Below are positions 11,629 through 30,046 of a stretch of DNA of 64,000 nt, piece by piece. Below the pieces are notes generated by a model that saw only the letters and a list, made by a program, of their open reading frames with translations, was not told the DNA's origin and made no database searches. Within the stretch, counting starts at the first letter, position 1. Each line of letters opens with the position of its first letter. Source of the DNA: Engraulis encrasicolus (lineage: Eukaryota > Chordata > Actinopteri > Clupeiformes > Engraulidae); assembly GCF_034702125.1 (NCBI RefSeq), contig NC_085867.1:43954983-44018982 (forward strand). The letters are read 5' to 3'. The translations under genes were made by a program, and so were the position numbers.

Positions 11629-14124
11629 CACGTGCAGACCATAGTTGCCCACGGTGCCCGAGCAACGGCCCTTTTGCCCACATTGGCTGATATTGCCCTT
11701 CCAAGGGAAGGTAAAATAATATGGCAATTATAATTTCATATTTCAATATCATTTGATTTCTTTATAATTCATAATTTTGATTGAAGTTTTGTACAATAAA
11801 GACTTAAGTCAGTCATACAAATTCATCAGACCCGTCGAGAATGGGCACGAGCGATGTGAGGTAGGTAGGCTACGCAACAACTCCGGTGGGGAGGGAGAAG
11901 GCACGCGACAGGCGCTTTGAGCGCCTATAAGACACACGAAAGATTTTGAAGATGCCTGGGTGTCGGCTAGAGCCCTACACACAGTCTACATATTAGGGTA
12001 CAAAATATGCTCACAATCAACCTCTCTAATACAATGTTGAGTTTAGAACTTTTAGTTATCATACATCTGACAGCCAGCCAGCGCCACGTTTAGCAAAAAA
12101 AAACCCGACAGCCAGCTGTAGATATGCCTCGAAGAAATAGGCTAAGATTTCATGTTTCAATTGATTTGCTTTGCAATTCGTATTTTTGATTGAAGCTTCC
12201 TAAATTAAGTTTTCAAATTCAGATTCACCTGCATCTCGAGAGATAGGCAAAGGGAGAGGCAGCATGCGCGATGCGGGGGGCACGCGCAGCTCTACTTGGG
12301 AACAAGCATGCATGCGACCAGGGCAGAGACGCAAAATATGTCGAAGATGTCGTGGGAGTAGAGCGACTGCCCTGACGGCCTGAGGTGAGCTGGAAACACA
12401 GCAGACTACACAGTATTAAACTGCATGATCACAATTAATGTCTCTTAAAGCCGATCTCGAGTTTAGGACGTTTGATCCTAAATAATCTAGTATAGATTAT
12501 TAATTATGTATAGTAGTATTAATATGACCAACGTAACGTATGAGTGATAGGTTCTCATTTCCTCTTTTGAGTTTGTTTTGTTTTGTGTGTCTTGTGTTTT
12601 TGTCTTCTGTTGGGGTTTGTATTATTTGTAAAAAGAAAAGAGAAAAATGTAAAATAATGTATGAATTTGTTTTGACCACAGGAAGAACAGTGCTTCTAAT
12701 AGAAGATAACTGATGTGTTGTCAATAAAGCAATCAATCAATCAATCTGACAGCCGGGGTGTGCCACGTTCAGATATTGGGGGAATACGACAGCCAGCTAT
12801 CTTGCTTGCAGTCAACGTTTTACATGGCTCAGGTTGTTTTGTGGAAGGCTAACCCAACTAAGAAACATGCAGATGACATGTCGTTTTATCAAGCAAGAGA
12901 GAACTTAAGGGGGTAGGCTAGCTAAAGGAAGCACATCTCTGCAGAGTTGGCTGCGAAAAAAATGAACAGGTGCAGGTGAGGCAGAGAATCTTTTTCAGGA
13001 TTGTAGAGGTTTGATCTTGGTGAGACCGCTAGGCAAGTGCGTTTTCTTACGCTGATATAGCCTATTCTCCGACCCAAAGATAGGCTACTGTTTCCACTGT
13101 CAATGTCCATGTAGGCCTAATTGAAATAAATCCACTCCACGTGATAGGCCTAACTGACGTTTACTGTTCTTCTCAAGACATAGGCCTACAAAATGTGCAT
13201 GAACTAACTAAAATATCTGTAATGAAAATAAAAGGTTATAAAGTCTGCGAGAAGCTCGGAGCTTCAGAGCAACATATGAGAACTGGTGCTCCCACGCCAC
13301 GGTTCTTTGCGATCTGAAATGAAAGCCGGCTCGTCCATTCTTAAAGCGACAGTACACATTTTTAATATAGGCTACAAAAGACCCAACAAATGACCTAAAC
13401 CTGTGAATTCTTATTGTTTTAGCTTTCCTATATAATATTCATCATTTTAATCATGGAATATGCCTATTAATTAAATTTCAAATTCAAATTAAATGATCTT
13501 TTTAACAATTTTTAACTATTTCTATTTATTATAACTTAAAGTCTACTTTGGCTGCTACAAGGATTATAAAGATGACAGTGGATTAATTGATTAAGCATCC
13601 TCATATTTAGCCTATTAATTTACTCATCATTTCATTTCATGATGAGGATGACTCAGAGCCACAGACCTCTGCACATAGGGCAGGTAGGCATAAGACTGAT
13701 AATCTCTGTGACTGATACAGGTTTAAAAACTATCAAGGCTTTTTCTCATAATTTCATTTAATTTAGGGGCAGCCACATACCACACATGAGGAAATGTGGA
13801 TCAGGAGACATTTAGGGCAGGTGGGCATAAGGCTGATCATCTCTGATATGATTAATAGGTAGGCCTACATGTTTAAAAACTAGCATGTTATATCATATGG
13901 TACGCATATTCAGGATACTATACAATAAAAAATATTAATAATTATGACAATAATATAGGCCTACTACTTCTACTAGGCCTACTACTACTAAAAATAATAA
14001 TACCCATGGTGCAGTTTCCTAAAAATTCTGAAGGCCGCTCATTGTTGATGGGTTTTTTTTTTGGGGGGGGGTTGCCCTTTCTTCAGGTTAGAGCAACTGC
14101 CCTTTGAAATTCCTGTGCACGTCC

Positions 14125-14171
<47 letters not shown>
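11575..14171. mobile_element. hAT-like element (11625-14127) inside a CA microsatellite
   Basis: CA repeats flank both sides (11575-11624 and 14128-14171). The enclosed 2.5 kb begins CAGGCACGTGCAGA and ends TGCACGTCCCTG, an imperfect inverted pair followed inward by related TTGCCC / GGGCAA blocks. The 8-bp duplication cannot be read because it would be CACACACA. The interior holds diverged direct subrepeats of roughly 400 bp (about 11725-12120 and 12140-12480, with GACAGCC blocks recurring near 12750). The second is interrupted near 12480-12745 by a segment ending AATAAAGCAATCAATCAATCAAT. A GGGCAGGT-containing repeat of about 130 bp occurs twice near 13675 and 13815. No transposase seen. Confidence 0.65.
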
Positions 14172-14173
<2 letters not shown>

Positions 14174-14459
14174 CTAAACTAAACATCATGTCAAGAGTCT
14201 GCCCTGGGGCTGGGCCAGCTCAAGCATTGGTCTAGTAGATGTCATACATACACATACAGACACACTGATTACTTAGTTTCCCGCAGTGCATTCTGGTTAA
14301 CTGAGTACGTTAAAATAGCTTTGGCAATCGTGGTTCAGCACATAATTGTATTAAATTAAACGAAATAATGCAAATTACTTTATTTTTCTCATGTAATGTG
14401 CAAAATGAGGATAAATTACATGTGATAACAGCACACATTGCCCAGAGGTGAATTCCACT
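14172..14459. other. No feature seen
   Basis: AT-rich, no coding signal. It ends at the duplicated block that also occurs at about 17417. Confidence 0.4.
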
Positions 14460-15490
14460 TTAACAGATACACTCTGAAGTTCAAATCAATCTGACATCAT
14501 ACACAGCCTTTGGTGAGTAATATTTGTTATTTATTACATAGTATTTTTTTTATTGTGTGTGTGTGTGCACGTATGTTAAATTTCCAGTCTCTTCTCTTGG
14601 TTATTATAGTCTAGCTGGGCATTCATCTTGCTTGCCTCTGCCGTCATCATTGTCTCTCCTTCAGTCTCTCCACGCATAAGAGTTTCTGAGCATGACATCT
14701 GGGACAATTGCATTGAGAGGTCGTAACAGAATTCTCTTTCCGCCTCCTCTACCTTTGCAAACATTTCAAGGATTTCATCTAGCTCCTCATTCATCTGGCT
14801 TGCCTCTGCAATCAACGTTGTCTCTCCTTCAGTCTCTCCAGTCATAAGAGTTTCTGGGCATGACATCTGGGACAATTGAATTGACAGGTCGCAACCTGTA
14901 ACGTAACGGTAAGTGACTTTCCTCAAGTCAGCCAGCTCTCTTTCCGCCTCCTCTACCATTGCAAGCATTTCAAGGATTTCATCCAGTGTTTCTCTTTCCC
15001 ATTTCAAGTCCTCCAACATTTGCTCTGCTTCTTTACTCCTTCTCTTGAACTCCTTTTCTCTTTGGACTAGTTCATCTACAGGTAGTTCCATGTTTCCACA
15101 CTTCCTTCATCCATCTCCACAATGAATCTTCCCAGTGGTTTTTCGGCAACTCCAAGACTTACAGTCTGCATTCTGCTCTCCTTTATCTCCATTTTCACTA
15201 TTGCAATATCTGTTTCCTCATCTGTGTCTTCTCCAACAGACTTTGAATCTGTCTAGTCACTGTCCACGTTATCTTCTGTGGCTTTTCCCAACTCGTGTAC
15301 CTCATTGTTCCTCATCTCTTCGATCAACCTTTTCTTTTTCTCATCGTTGTGCTGTGAGTTGTCTCCTGCAGCCTCCTTGTCTGTCCATTGGTCCTCATTG
15401 CCTGCTTGTCTGCTGCTCTCCATGTTCTCTTGTCCTCGTAGGGATAGTTCTCAAACTGCTGTTTCAGTTGATCTTGGTTTATTGAAGTAG
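14460..15490 (-). pseudogene. Shortened paralogue of the coiled-coil gene at 18332-24626
   Basis: A minus-strand frame of 171 residues (14576-15091) starts with MELPVDELVQREKEF and ends KRLEI. It is acidic and heptad-like, with two copies of a unit containing LDEILEM and LSQMSC. The right-hand gene ends KKRLGI and repeats LRKENYDLSVQLGEE at the matching position. Sequence upstream (15100-15480) matches that gene around 20590-20800, for example GGCAACTCCAAGACTTACAG on the plus strand. The 3' flank is also shared: TGAAGTTCAAATCAATCTGA occurs at about 14473 and 17420, and both copies have a GT tract just past the stop. So this is a duplicated gene copy that lost most of its internal repeats. Stops upstream of 15091 suggest a pseudogene; a short protein is possible. 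Confidence 0.7.
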
Positions 15491-15724
15491 AATGTTGAAA
15501 CCAAACATAGCAACACTGAAAACAACAACTATGACTGAAACCATAGCAACAAAGGGGATTAATGTCGATTAGGCCTATTATCACCCAGTGAGCAGACGGA
15601 ACGTCTTCTGATTGGCTGAGCAGGTGTCCTTTATTCCCCAGTAGCAGGACACCTATGATGTCATGCGGGCGTGCGGGCGTCCAAGTTACTTCTTTTAAAC
15701 TTTCTGGCGAAGTGCCGTTACTAG

Positions 15725-15877
15725 TTCTATCGCATCTGGTTGTCAAGTCAAGACCGCGTCGTTAGTTCTATCGCATCTGGTTGTCTAGTCAAGACCCCGT
15801 TACTAATTCTATCGCATCTGGTTGTCAAGTCAAAAACCCAGTCGTCAATTCTATCGCATTTGGTTGTCAAGTCACCC
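15725..15877. repeat. 41-bp minisatellite, four copies
   Basis: Units start TTCTATCGCATCTGGTTGTC at 15725, 15766, 15807 and 15849, with small differences. Confidence 0.9.
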
Positions 15878-16048
15878 CAACATTCTGCGCGCGTCCTTAC
15901 ATGCCTCCGATAGAGGCGCGTCTCACTAGATTAGGAAGTGTTTCCCATAGCAACGTACCAAGCGCAATGGTGAATGTACCTTCTCACGAAGCCTTAGATC
16001 AACATATTAATAAATTAATACTTAAATGCTGGTAACCGGGTGATAAGC

Positions 16049-16198
16049 GGAATAGCGGCCTTCGAGGTGTCCCGATATCAAGGGAAAATGGACTTGGCGA
16101 AGCGAACAGCCCTTCGGCTGCGCCGTCGGGCTGTTTAGAACGCTCCGCCTCGTCCATTATTTCCCTTGATATCGGGACACCTCGTTGTCCGCTATTCC
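16049..16198. repeat. Long hairpin (palindromic) element
   Basis: The arm GGAATAGCGGCCTTCGAGG (16049 on, running to 16093) pairs with 16152-16198 over about 45 bp, including GGTGTCCCGATATCAAGGGAAA. The loop contains a second, smaller inverted repeat around AACAGCCC / GGGCTGTT. It is probably a foldback MITE. A hairpin with similar GGAATAGC / GCTATTCC parts sits at 52320-52466. Confidence 0.8.
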
Positions 16199-16257
16199 AT
16201 ACACAACAACAACAATAATAATAATAATTGTAATATTATAATGCAAAATAAGTGATG

Positions 16258-16297
<40 letters not shown>

Positions 16298-16664
16298 ATT
16301 TTTGTGTTCATATTTAGTTTCCTGTCCTCTTATGGTTCTCTCCTATGATCCCCATGTCCTCCATCTGTCCATCAACCATTTCACTACAGACATTTTGTTT
16401 TCATTTTATTACAGGGATTATTAATTATATAGTCTTAGGTTCATAAATCTTTGTTGTTCAATTTTTTGCTATACTATTGTAATTTTAATAGCACTCAATT
16501 TAGCCAGACTTTTTGATGAATTTTACCATCAGTTTTTTTTTCCACATTATGTTCTTTTATCAGTTTTATAATTATTTTATCATAATTTTATTTTTATTTC
16601 ATTCTTTGTTTCATAAGTGTTTTGAGACTATGATATATGTTGACATTGCAGTCTAAACACTAAA

Positions 16665-16710
<46 letters not shown>
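16258..16710. repeat. Trinucleotide repeats in AT-rich DNA
   Basis: AAT repeats (about 16258-16293) and ATT repeats (about 16663-16710) bracket 370 bp of AT-rich DNA with no coding signal. Confidence 0.8.
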
Positions 16711-17250
16711 GGCTGGTGCTTTTGTCCAAAGCAATTTACAGTTACATGGTATTGGTTCAGTCCCTGGAGCAATGGGTTAGGCTGCCTTGCTCAAGGACAC
16801 TTCAGCCATGGATGTTGTAGGTAGGTGTAGGGAGAGGTAAGGGATGGATTCAAACCTGCAACCAAGGGCGCCAGAACAAGTGGTGGTGCATTTGTTTTTC
16901 TTCATTCTTTATTTCTTAACAATGTTACTGCTGCTGCACTTCATTCATTTGTCTGCAGTATTAGTTGAGAAAGCCTCATTTAGCGAGCCCGAAATTGGGG
17001 ACGCAAATGCATCACTGCATCCCCCTTTCCAGCACCTATACCTGCAACCAGGGCTCTAAATAAACTTTTTTCATTACCAGCCAAGATGGCTAGTAGATGT
17101 TAATACACATTCACTAATGGGCCAGTGGCTAGTAAGTTTTATTTTCTACCAGCCAAACTGCATCTTGAACGGCATTTGGCTGGTTGGCAGGTGTTAATTT
17201 AGAGCCCTGCCTGCAACCCTCAGATCACCTCCCTAACCATTAGGCCATGG
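16711..17250. repeat. Dispersed fish repeat, interrupted by a MITE
   Basis: It contains TTGTCCAAAGCAATTTACAG, GCCTTGCTCAAGGACACTTC and a final CCTAACCATTAGGCCATGGC, strings I recognise as recurrent in fish interspersed repeats. Related TTTGTCCAAAGCAACTT occurs near 57335. The copy is split by the hAT MITE at 17049-17209. Confidence 0.55.
17049..17209. mobile_element. hAT MITE with 8-bp target duplication
   Basis: CCTGCAAC is duplicated at 17041-17048 and 17210-17217. Ends are CAGGGCTCTAAATAAAC and its near complement TTAATTTAGAGCCCTG. Length is 161 bp, non-coding. Confidence 0.92.
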
Positions 17251-17297
17251 CTGCCCTCCACCCACCCGTAAACATACTGCAACTCTCATCTCAGAAG

Positions 17298-17397
<100 letters not shown>

Positions 17398-17409
17398 CTG
17401 AACATAGCC

Positions 17410-17493
17410 TACATACGCTGAAGTTCAAATCAATCTGAAATAATACACAGCATTTGGTGAGTAATAGTTTTATTTATTATATAGTATTTTTAT

Positions 17494-17567
<74 letters not shown>
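17410..17567. repeat. Right copy of duplicated gene 3' flank, plus GT tract
   Basis: 17410-17500 matches 14466-14560 (GTTCAAATCAATCTGA and TTTGGTGAGTAATA in both), then a GT tract runs to 17567. In the left copy the GT tract leads straight into the gene end. Here about 700 bp of inserted sequence (17568-18265) separates the two halves of the tract. Confidence 0.8.
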
Positions 17568-17569
<2 letters not shown>

Positions 17570-17743
17570 AGCTTTTTATGGGCCCAGGATAAAGTCATCT
17601 GAAAGGGCCCCCTACCCTTCAGTACAATGTAATGGGGACCCGATTCTGGGCCCCCTATCCCCATATCGCCCGGGACAACATACCCCTTTGTCCCCCCCGC
17701 CCCTGTTGGCAGGCTTGTGTGTGTGTGTGTGTGTGTGTGTCTG

Positions 17744-18260
17744 CAGGGCCGGCCCAAAACATAAACAAACTATGCAATGGCTTTGGGCCCCAACGCCTCC
17801 AGGGTCCCCCATGAGTAAAGTTCCAGGAAGAAATGAACTCTCCACCATTTTCCCTAGTCATATATTTCTTTCTCATGTACCACTTACTCCCACAATGGAA
17901 ACAGGAGCCATTATATATTGGGGGTCACTTCAATGACCGTAGATACAGTCATTTTGTCATGTACAGTACCACTTGTAGTTCTGAAAACCCTACAAGAAAT
18001 GCAGAATAGAATGAAGAGTAATAGAGTTTTGAAACTAAACTGAGGGCGATAAATGGCATTCTGTTTGAGCAATTTTGCTCCAAGAAGTGCAGTGCATGAT
18101 GGGAACACAATTTACAGACAGCCTACCAATGCCCTTAGCTCCTACCCCTCACTTGTGCAAGTAAAAGATGCTTGGGAAGCATCTGATGCTGAGTAGGTGG
18201 TGGTTTGGGGGGCTCCCGGATAATATTGTGCTTAGGGCCCCATAAAGACTTGGGCCGGCC

Positions 18261-18265
<5 letters not shown>
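17744..18265. mobile_element. hAT-like element inside the GT tract
   Basis: Inverted ends CAGGGCCGGCCC (17744) and GGGCCGGCCCTCTG (ending 18265) flank 522 bp rich in GGGCCCC motifs. The target duplication is hidden by the GT repeat. The 17568-17725 piece just left of it, also rich in GGGCCC, is probably a second transposon fragment. Confidence 0.7.

Positions 18266-18331
<66 letters not shown>
18263..18331. repeat. GT microsatellite touching the stop codon
   Basis: About 33 GT units end exactly at the stop codon of the minus-strand coiled-coil gene, so the transcript's 3' UTR opens with a CA repeat. Confidence 0.9.
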
Positions 18332-24626
<6,295 letters not shown>

Positions 24627-26410
24627 CTGTAATAACACATGTCTGTGGAGAGAAGAAGCAGTGGGGCATGAACCATTTTTGATTACTAAGACATGGCCCT
24701 TAGTAAGGAAGAAGGCAAGGAAGAAGACAAGGCAAGGAAGAAGACAAGGTCCCTGTTGTGATGTTGCTGTAAGCAGCATGGAAATGACCAGGTTGTATTA
24801 CTAATGGCACTGTGTAATGTGGCTGTAGTTAGTGTAGCATGTCTGTGTGTCTTTCAGCGTTCTCTTACAGTGTTCCACTGGCCGGCCGGGAACGGTCCGG
24901 AGCACATTATAATACTACTGTGCACCTTTCTATGGAGGAGAAATATTTTTTACACAACTTGGCATCGCATCGTGATTGCTTAACCTAACAACACTGTAGA
25001 TAGCAGGCATGTTATGCATGTGTGTGTGTATATGTGTAGTATTATATCAGCCAATTGCTTTATGTACGATCCATCATGCTATTCTTATTGTGATCTAGAT
25101 GTTCCTCTGTGATGTCATTCTTGTCTTGTCAACTATCATCAAACACCTCCATTTATAGGCCTACCTCAAGTAAAATTAGGGCAGCAACTCAATTTCATTG
25201 TGAGGTCTTGTTTCTATGACAGCAGTATTTATGACACTGTTCTTACAAAACTCTTATACCTAAGGAATGTTCATACTATGCTCTGATAGCTGGCTGGCCT
25301 GTCATTGTGATGTCATGTCCAAGACAACAGAATCATTCAATGAGAGATGTATGATTTGATATTGCTGAAATAATATGAATGATAACTTACATGAATTATA
25401 ACAATCAGACAACCATCACATATATGATAAAAAAGAGGAAATACATAATTTCTGTCACATCACTGCAAATAAAAACACGATTTTGGAGGTGGTGTTTTTA
25501 TTTTATTGCCATTAGGCCACTGCATTTTTAGACTTGTTTTTGTGTATTGTTGGACCATGCTGGTCTAGTATTCTATAACTCCTGAAAACAAGAGATTTTC
25601 TTTTGGGCAATAAACATGTAATTCCTGTATTAATTTACTGGAAAGACTTAATTATTATTATATCTAATCATCGATTATATCTAATCCACAATTACCACCA
25701 GCCTATTTCAGTAATTTATTGACACATTTATTTAAATATCTTACAATAAATTACCCTTTCTATTCTACCTTTGAAAATCGTACTAAAAATAGTTTTGCTT
25801 TATACTGTAAATGTGATTGAAGTTGTGGCAGGTAAAAAACAATAATAGTAACAAAAATACAGCGGCAATAAATTAACTCTAATAAATACACAAAAATAAT
25901 CTTAATTTTTAATTAAAATGAATTGAAAGCATGTGTTTGAAATGTAAAGTTAAGGAGAATATTCACTCACCTCTTTCTCTAGTCTGTTGCTGTGTAGAAT
26001 GGGGGCTTTTGAAGCAGCCTTGTTCTGTACTGCAACGGAACTTTGGTTCACTGTGACATCACAACAAGCACATGCACTGAAATTCTCCAACATTCCGAAT
26101 GAGCCCAGTCAGTGCACTTGCCATCTTAGAGTAGAGTGCTTTATTGTCACTGTAGATACAGTGATTTTTACATGAAATATGTAGCCTATATTGACACAAT
26201 GAAATGAAGTCCAACATTAATATTCATTGTTTAAAGTGCAGTATCGCCATACAACATTGTCACAAAACACTGTAAAACAAAAAAATAAAACAAAATAATA
26301 ATGAAACTTATTATAAAAATAATAAAAGAAAATGATGAGGAAAATAAAAATGATGCGCAAATTAATCAAAAAGTATGGTCATTTAAGTGAGCTCAATACT
26401 AAAAAACATA
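24627..26410. other. Upstream region of the coiled-coil gene
   Basis: Mostly AT-rich, no ORF or repeat I can name. It includes a candidate 5' exon at 25971-26127 (listed separately). Confidence 0.4.
25971..26127 (-). other. Candidate 5' exon of the coiled-coil gene
   Basis: A strong donor (AAAGAG then GTGAGT) ends this stretch at 25971. It would join exon 1 in a phase giving RERVSAGFYLEVF. The open frame runs back only about 80 bases to a stop and has no ATG. A well-placed ATG (AAGATGG) near 26127 opens a separate frame of 21 codons. It is therefore likelier to be 5' UTR with a short upstream ORF. The exon is inferred only from the splice donor. Confidence 0.3.
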
Positions 26411-26680
26411 CACTCTAAAAAGAGCTGGGTTATTACTTTGACTAAACCCCTGGGTCAATTGCTTTTCTATAAAAAATGGGTTAAATATAACCCATATTGG
26501 GTTATTTTTCTGACCCATTACCTGGGTTATTGGCCAAACCCACATCAGCACCCAGGCCCTGGGTCATTTCAACCCTGTAATCTAAGTTATCTTGTCAACG
26601 ATATTTGAATTTTGAATTTTACCGGTCGCCATTGCCAAAACGGCTACCGGGCTACCAACGTCCAGAAGAGAGGACATCGG

Positions 26681-26704
26681 ATGGCTTCTGAAAGCATTGT
26701 TTCG
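26681..26704 (+). other. Candidate first coding exon within the element
   Basis: ATGGCTTCTGAAAGC opens eight codons (MASESIVS) and is followed by a consensus donor GTAAGT. It sits just inside the left inverted repeat, where a carried gene's promoter and first exon would be expected. I cannot connect it by frame to the exons at 30047 onward; a candidate intermediate exon is about 29139-29261, before GTAAGT. Confidence 0.3.
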
Positions 26705-27334
26705 GTAAGTGTGCGCCTTTTATGTAAACTTGCCATATATTGCTTTTCGCGATGTAAATGTGCGTCAGCCGTGAGTTCCTGTTTGTGGAAAGCAAAGGCA
26801 CATTTCATAGAAAGTTACACATTTCGAGTAATAGGAGGAAACGGTATTAACTAGTCTTTTAAGGGGAGCAAATGAATAAGCACTTAGTCATAACTGCAGC
26901 GGTTTACTGTCCTGTGGTGGATTTGGGAATATAGATGCTTGCTTTAAAGGATAGTTCCGGCGTAAAATGAAAGTTTCACCATCGCTTTCCCATGCCACAT
27001 AATGTATCTAATGATGAGCCATTCCGGGCAATGCCGCGCCGTTATGGAGTTAGCTAATTTTAAGCTTTTTGGTGAAAAACGCAGCCAACGCATCACGGCG
27101 GGGCCAATTCTAAACCTATTCTTTTCTGATGTTTCCCCGCTATAAACAACTTCAAAAACGCTACACACTTCATCACAAAGGTCTCGTCAATCAAACCGAG
27201 GCACAGAGAATGTCATCGGACCACACAATCTTTCACTGGCCAGTGTTTTCAGAGGTGTCTCACTGTTGCAACTCTCTGACCCGGATGCAGGCTACTCAAT
27301 CAGGTGGCTAGGTAGGGTAAACATGGTCCGCGGT

Positions 27335-27505
27335 TCGCACCGGCTGCGACCGTAAAATGAAAAGCTGGAACCCCGACCGTTTTCACCGACTGCCACTGTC
27401 TAAACCAGCCATATTACGGGAATGGCTAATAGCATTAGAAGTGGACGAAACTGGCGTAAAAACCCGGAGGGATCGCTACTACCGTGTGTGCAGGCAGCAG
27501 ATTTG
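27335..27505 (+). pseudogene. THAP-finger remnant, left arm
   Basis: Plus-strand frame: GCDRKMKSWNPDRFHRLPLS, then AILREWLIALEVDETG, then RRDRYYRVC. FHRLP, EWL and the C-terminal RYYRVC match the THAP pattern (conserved Pro and Trp, C2CH zinc ligands). The first Cys pair is damaged: the upstream in-frame residues are not MVRC. The final C-x2-H has become CRQQ, then a stop follows. Confidence 0.7.
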
Positions 27506-28013
27506 AAGAGTTGCATGGAGAGTACAGGTAGGCAGACTACTCTTACAAAGTAATTGCAACACGGTATAATATAACATGGATTCAGCTTTGTAATAACACA
27601 CCACTGGTGGTGTACTTACATCTGTAAGAGTACTTCTAGTACGACACCTCCAGCCCTCCTCCGTTGCGTAATGGTCCATCTGACCTCGCGCGCCTGGTCA
27701 TTAGAGTCTACTTCACTGAAACTACTCTAGCATGCTTGACATCAACCACATCGAATGCCTCAGGTCGCACAATTTCACAATTTCACTTGCCATCCCGCGC
27801 TAGTTTGTTTTGACAGTGTATTTATCTCCTGTAGTGGGCTACATTTACTGTACCTGTAGGCTATGCCTTCCCAAAACAGAGTGCTTGCTGGCAAAGACGC
27901 GCGGTGTTGCAACCAGTTTCACAGATTCACAGACAGTCAAGATTCATGAGCCAGACACATTTACACATGTTTCTCTCTCTTCAAACATACCTCCAGCCAT
28001 GCGCCTTTTTGAC

Positions 28014-28272
28014 ACAGCATTCCTCTTTAGACGGTTTCGTTTAGGTGTTCCATCTCCCTTACTCTTCTTGTAGCCATCATCCATCATCCTCGAAATGCTC
28101 CCTCCACACACGGTAGTAGCGATCCCTCCGGGTTTTTATGACAGTTTCGTCCACTTCTAATGCTATTAGCCATTCCCGCAATATGGCTGGTTTAGACAGT
28201 GGCAGTCGGTGAAAACGGTCGGGGTTCCAGCTTTTCATTTTACGGTCGCAGCCGGTGCGAACCGCGGACCAT
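28014..28272 (-). pseudogene. THAP-finger exon remnant, right arm
   Basis: Minus-strand counterpart of the left arm. It keeps FHRLPLS, REWLIALEVDET, RYYRVWREHFEDDG, then, after a frame break, a basic stretch YKKSKGDGTPKRNR and KRRMAGG before GTATGT, a plausible splice donor. The final C-x2-H is WREH, so the Cys is lost here while the His survives; in the left arm the Cys survives and the His is lost. Likely the first exon of a Kolobok transposase. Confidence 0.7.
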
Positions 28273-30046
28273 GTTTAGCCTACCTAGCCACCTGATTGAG
28301 TAGCCTGCATCCGGGTCAGAGAGTTGCAACAGTGAGACACCTCTGAAAACACTGGCCAGTGAAAGATTGTGTGGTTCGATGACATTCTCTGTGCCTCGGT
28401 TTGATTGACGAGATCTTTGTGATGAAGTGTGTAGCGTTTTTTAAGTTGTTTATAGCGGGGAAACATCAGAAAAGAATAGGTTTAGAATTGGCCCCGCCGT
28501 GATGCGTTGGCTGCGTTTTTCACCAAAAAGCTTAAAATAAGCTAACTCCATAACGGCGCGGCATTGCCCGGAATGGCTCATCATTAGATACATTATGTGG
28601 CATGGGAAAGCGATGGTGAAACTTTCATTTTACGCCGGAACTATCCTTTAATGAGTTTTACAAAGGTAGGCTACATTTCATTGGAAAGTAGTATATTCTT
28701 CCAGCCTTCGTCCAGGTTCTGTCAACGATGGTTAGTTAGCTACGGTAAGTCATAATGTTAGCCCTACTGGGATTCATTTGGTTGCTATTTCGCTTAATAT
28801 AGCTCATAACGGATGGTTGGCTGTAAGATTGGGCGGATACTTTTTAGGTAGATTGGGCTAAGTGTGTCCACTACACCAGCGATACCTAATGCAGGACGCT
28901 AAACTGACACAAATCTGACAAATTATATCTAATATAGCCGCTACCAGAGATTTTTTTTAGGAAGGGCCGCTACTTCACCTGCTCAACCCAACCTAGAATG
29001 CAATAACGACAGCATTTTCGTTTGGGGGGCAAGCTGGCATCTGAAGACTGTCAGTGTCTTCGGTTACCACAAGTGTCATGATAGTTCTACATCAGGGAAG
29101 TCGATGAACTTTCTTCTTTTTTTGTATCACCTAGAACTAGTTTTGTGGGTGCAACTAAGTGCTTGTGTGACTTCGCCTGCGATATTGAGCTCACTGCGAG
29201 TCCGAACTCTGATAAAGACAGAGGAAGAGCTCGCGCATATTACCGGCATGTTAGGTGTGGTAAGTCGCATCATGTGCTTGGTCAGCTTGCTTGCGCAAGA
29301 AAATGTTGTCGCGACAATGGTTTATTGTTTGTGTCAACTGACGTTTCTTATCTCGGCTCGTATGTGCTATGTGCTTTGCTTGTTTGGTTAGCGTCGTAGC
29401 TTGTGTACTACATAACTGTTTGATTACCGTATGCGGATGAAGCTGGCTGCGTGGAAAACTGTTTACATTCACCTGTCGTTGTGTTCCAAAATCATAAGGC
29501 TTTAATGTGGAGGGTTATGGAGGGTTATAGTTAGCCAATTTCTCTCTTTCACGAGCAGGATTTGTTGCTTTGTTGACGCTACAGGGAAGTCCTGGTTTAA
29601 AGAAAGTTGTGGCTAGAGCTCTATAGGCAATAAGGCAACAGCTACTTCAACAAGCTATGCATGATAGCTGATATCAGCCGCAAATCGTGCGTGTGTAGTT
29701 GTCCCAGAGACCGTTTAGTTCTAGTGTGACTGTGTGATATATTGTACTCTGTAGTATGTGCAGTATTTCCGAAGACTGGTTGGTTTATATTTTTGTTAAT
29801 GTAAATGAAATAGGCTATGTAAAGTTGTTGTGTGCACTGCAGTAGTGAGAAAAAAGCCTTTCATATATTTAGGTTGCCTGTATGTTTTGAAGGTGTGTCT
29901 GCAAAGCTCTGTAACGTTTTGTCTTTTTTTTTTTTTTTTTTTTAATCTCTTATGCTCTGGATAAGATGGACGTCTTTCCTCTGACCTGTTACCAAGACAG
30001 CTGGATGTGTAAGAAGCTGGAACTAAGCCACTGAAGAAGTAAACCA

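Larger units (their letters stand above)
26948..28647. mobile_element. Kolobok-like fold-back element, TTAA target
   Basis: TTAA flanks both sides (26944-26947, 28648-28651). The ends AGGATAGTTCCGGCG and the exact complement open inverted arms of about 545 bp (26948-27496 and 28104-28647), highly similar throughout. Both arms encode remnants of a THAP zinc finger. TTAA targets together with THAP-containing transposases are characteristic of the Kolobok superfamily. The central 600 bp has no transposase catalytic domain I can see, so the copy is non-autonomous. Confidence 0.85.

Noticed and set aside
16049..16198. CRISPR-like or rho-independent terminator reading of the hairpin
   Set aside because: Eukaryotic sequence with one palindrome, no spaced repeats and no T run.
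27129..28466. Two near-identical 60-residue frames (starting MFPRYKQL) as a gene pair
   Set aside because: They are the two arms of an inverted-repeat transposon; the frames overlap no domain, unlike the THAP remnant further in.
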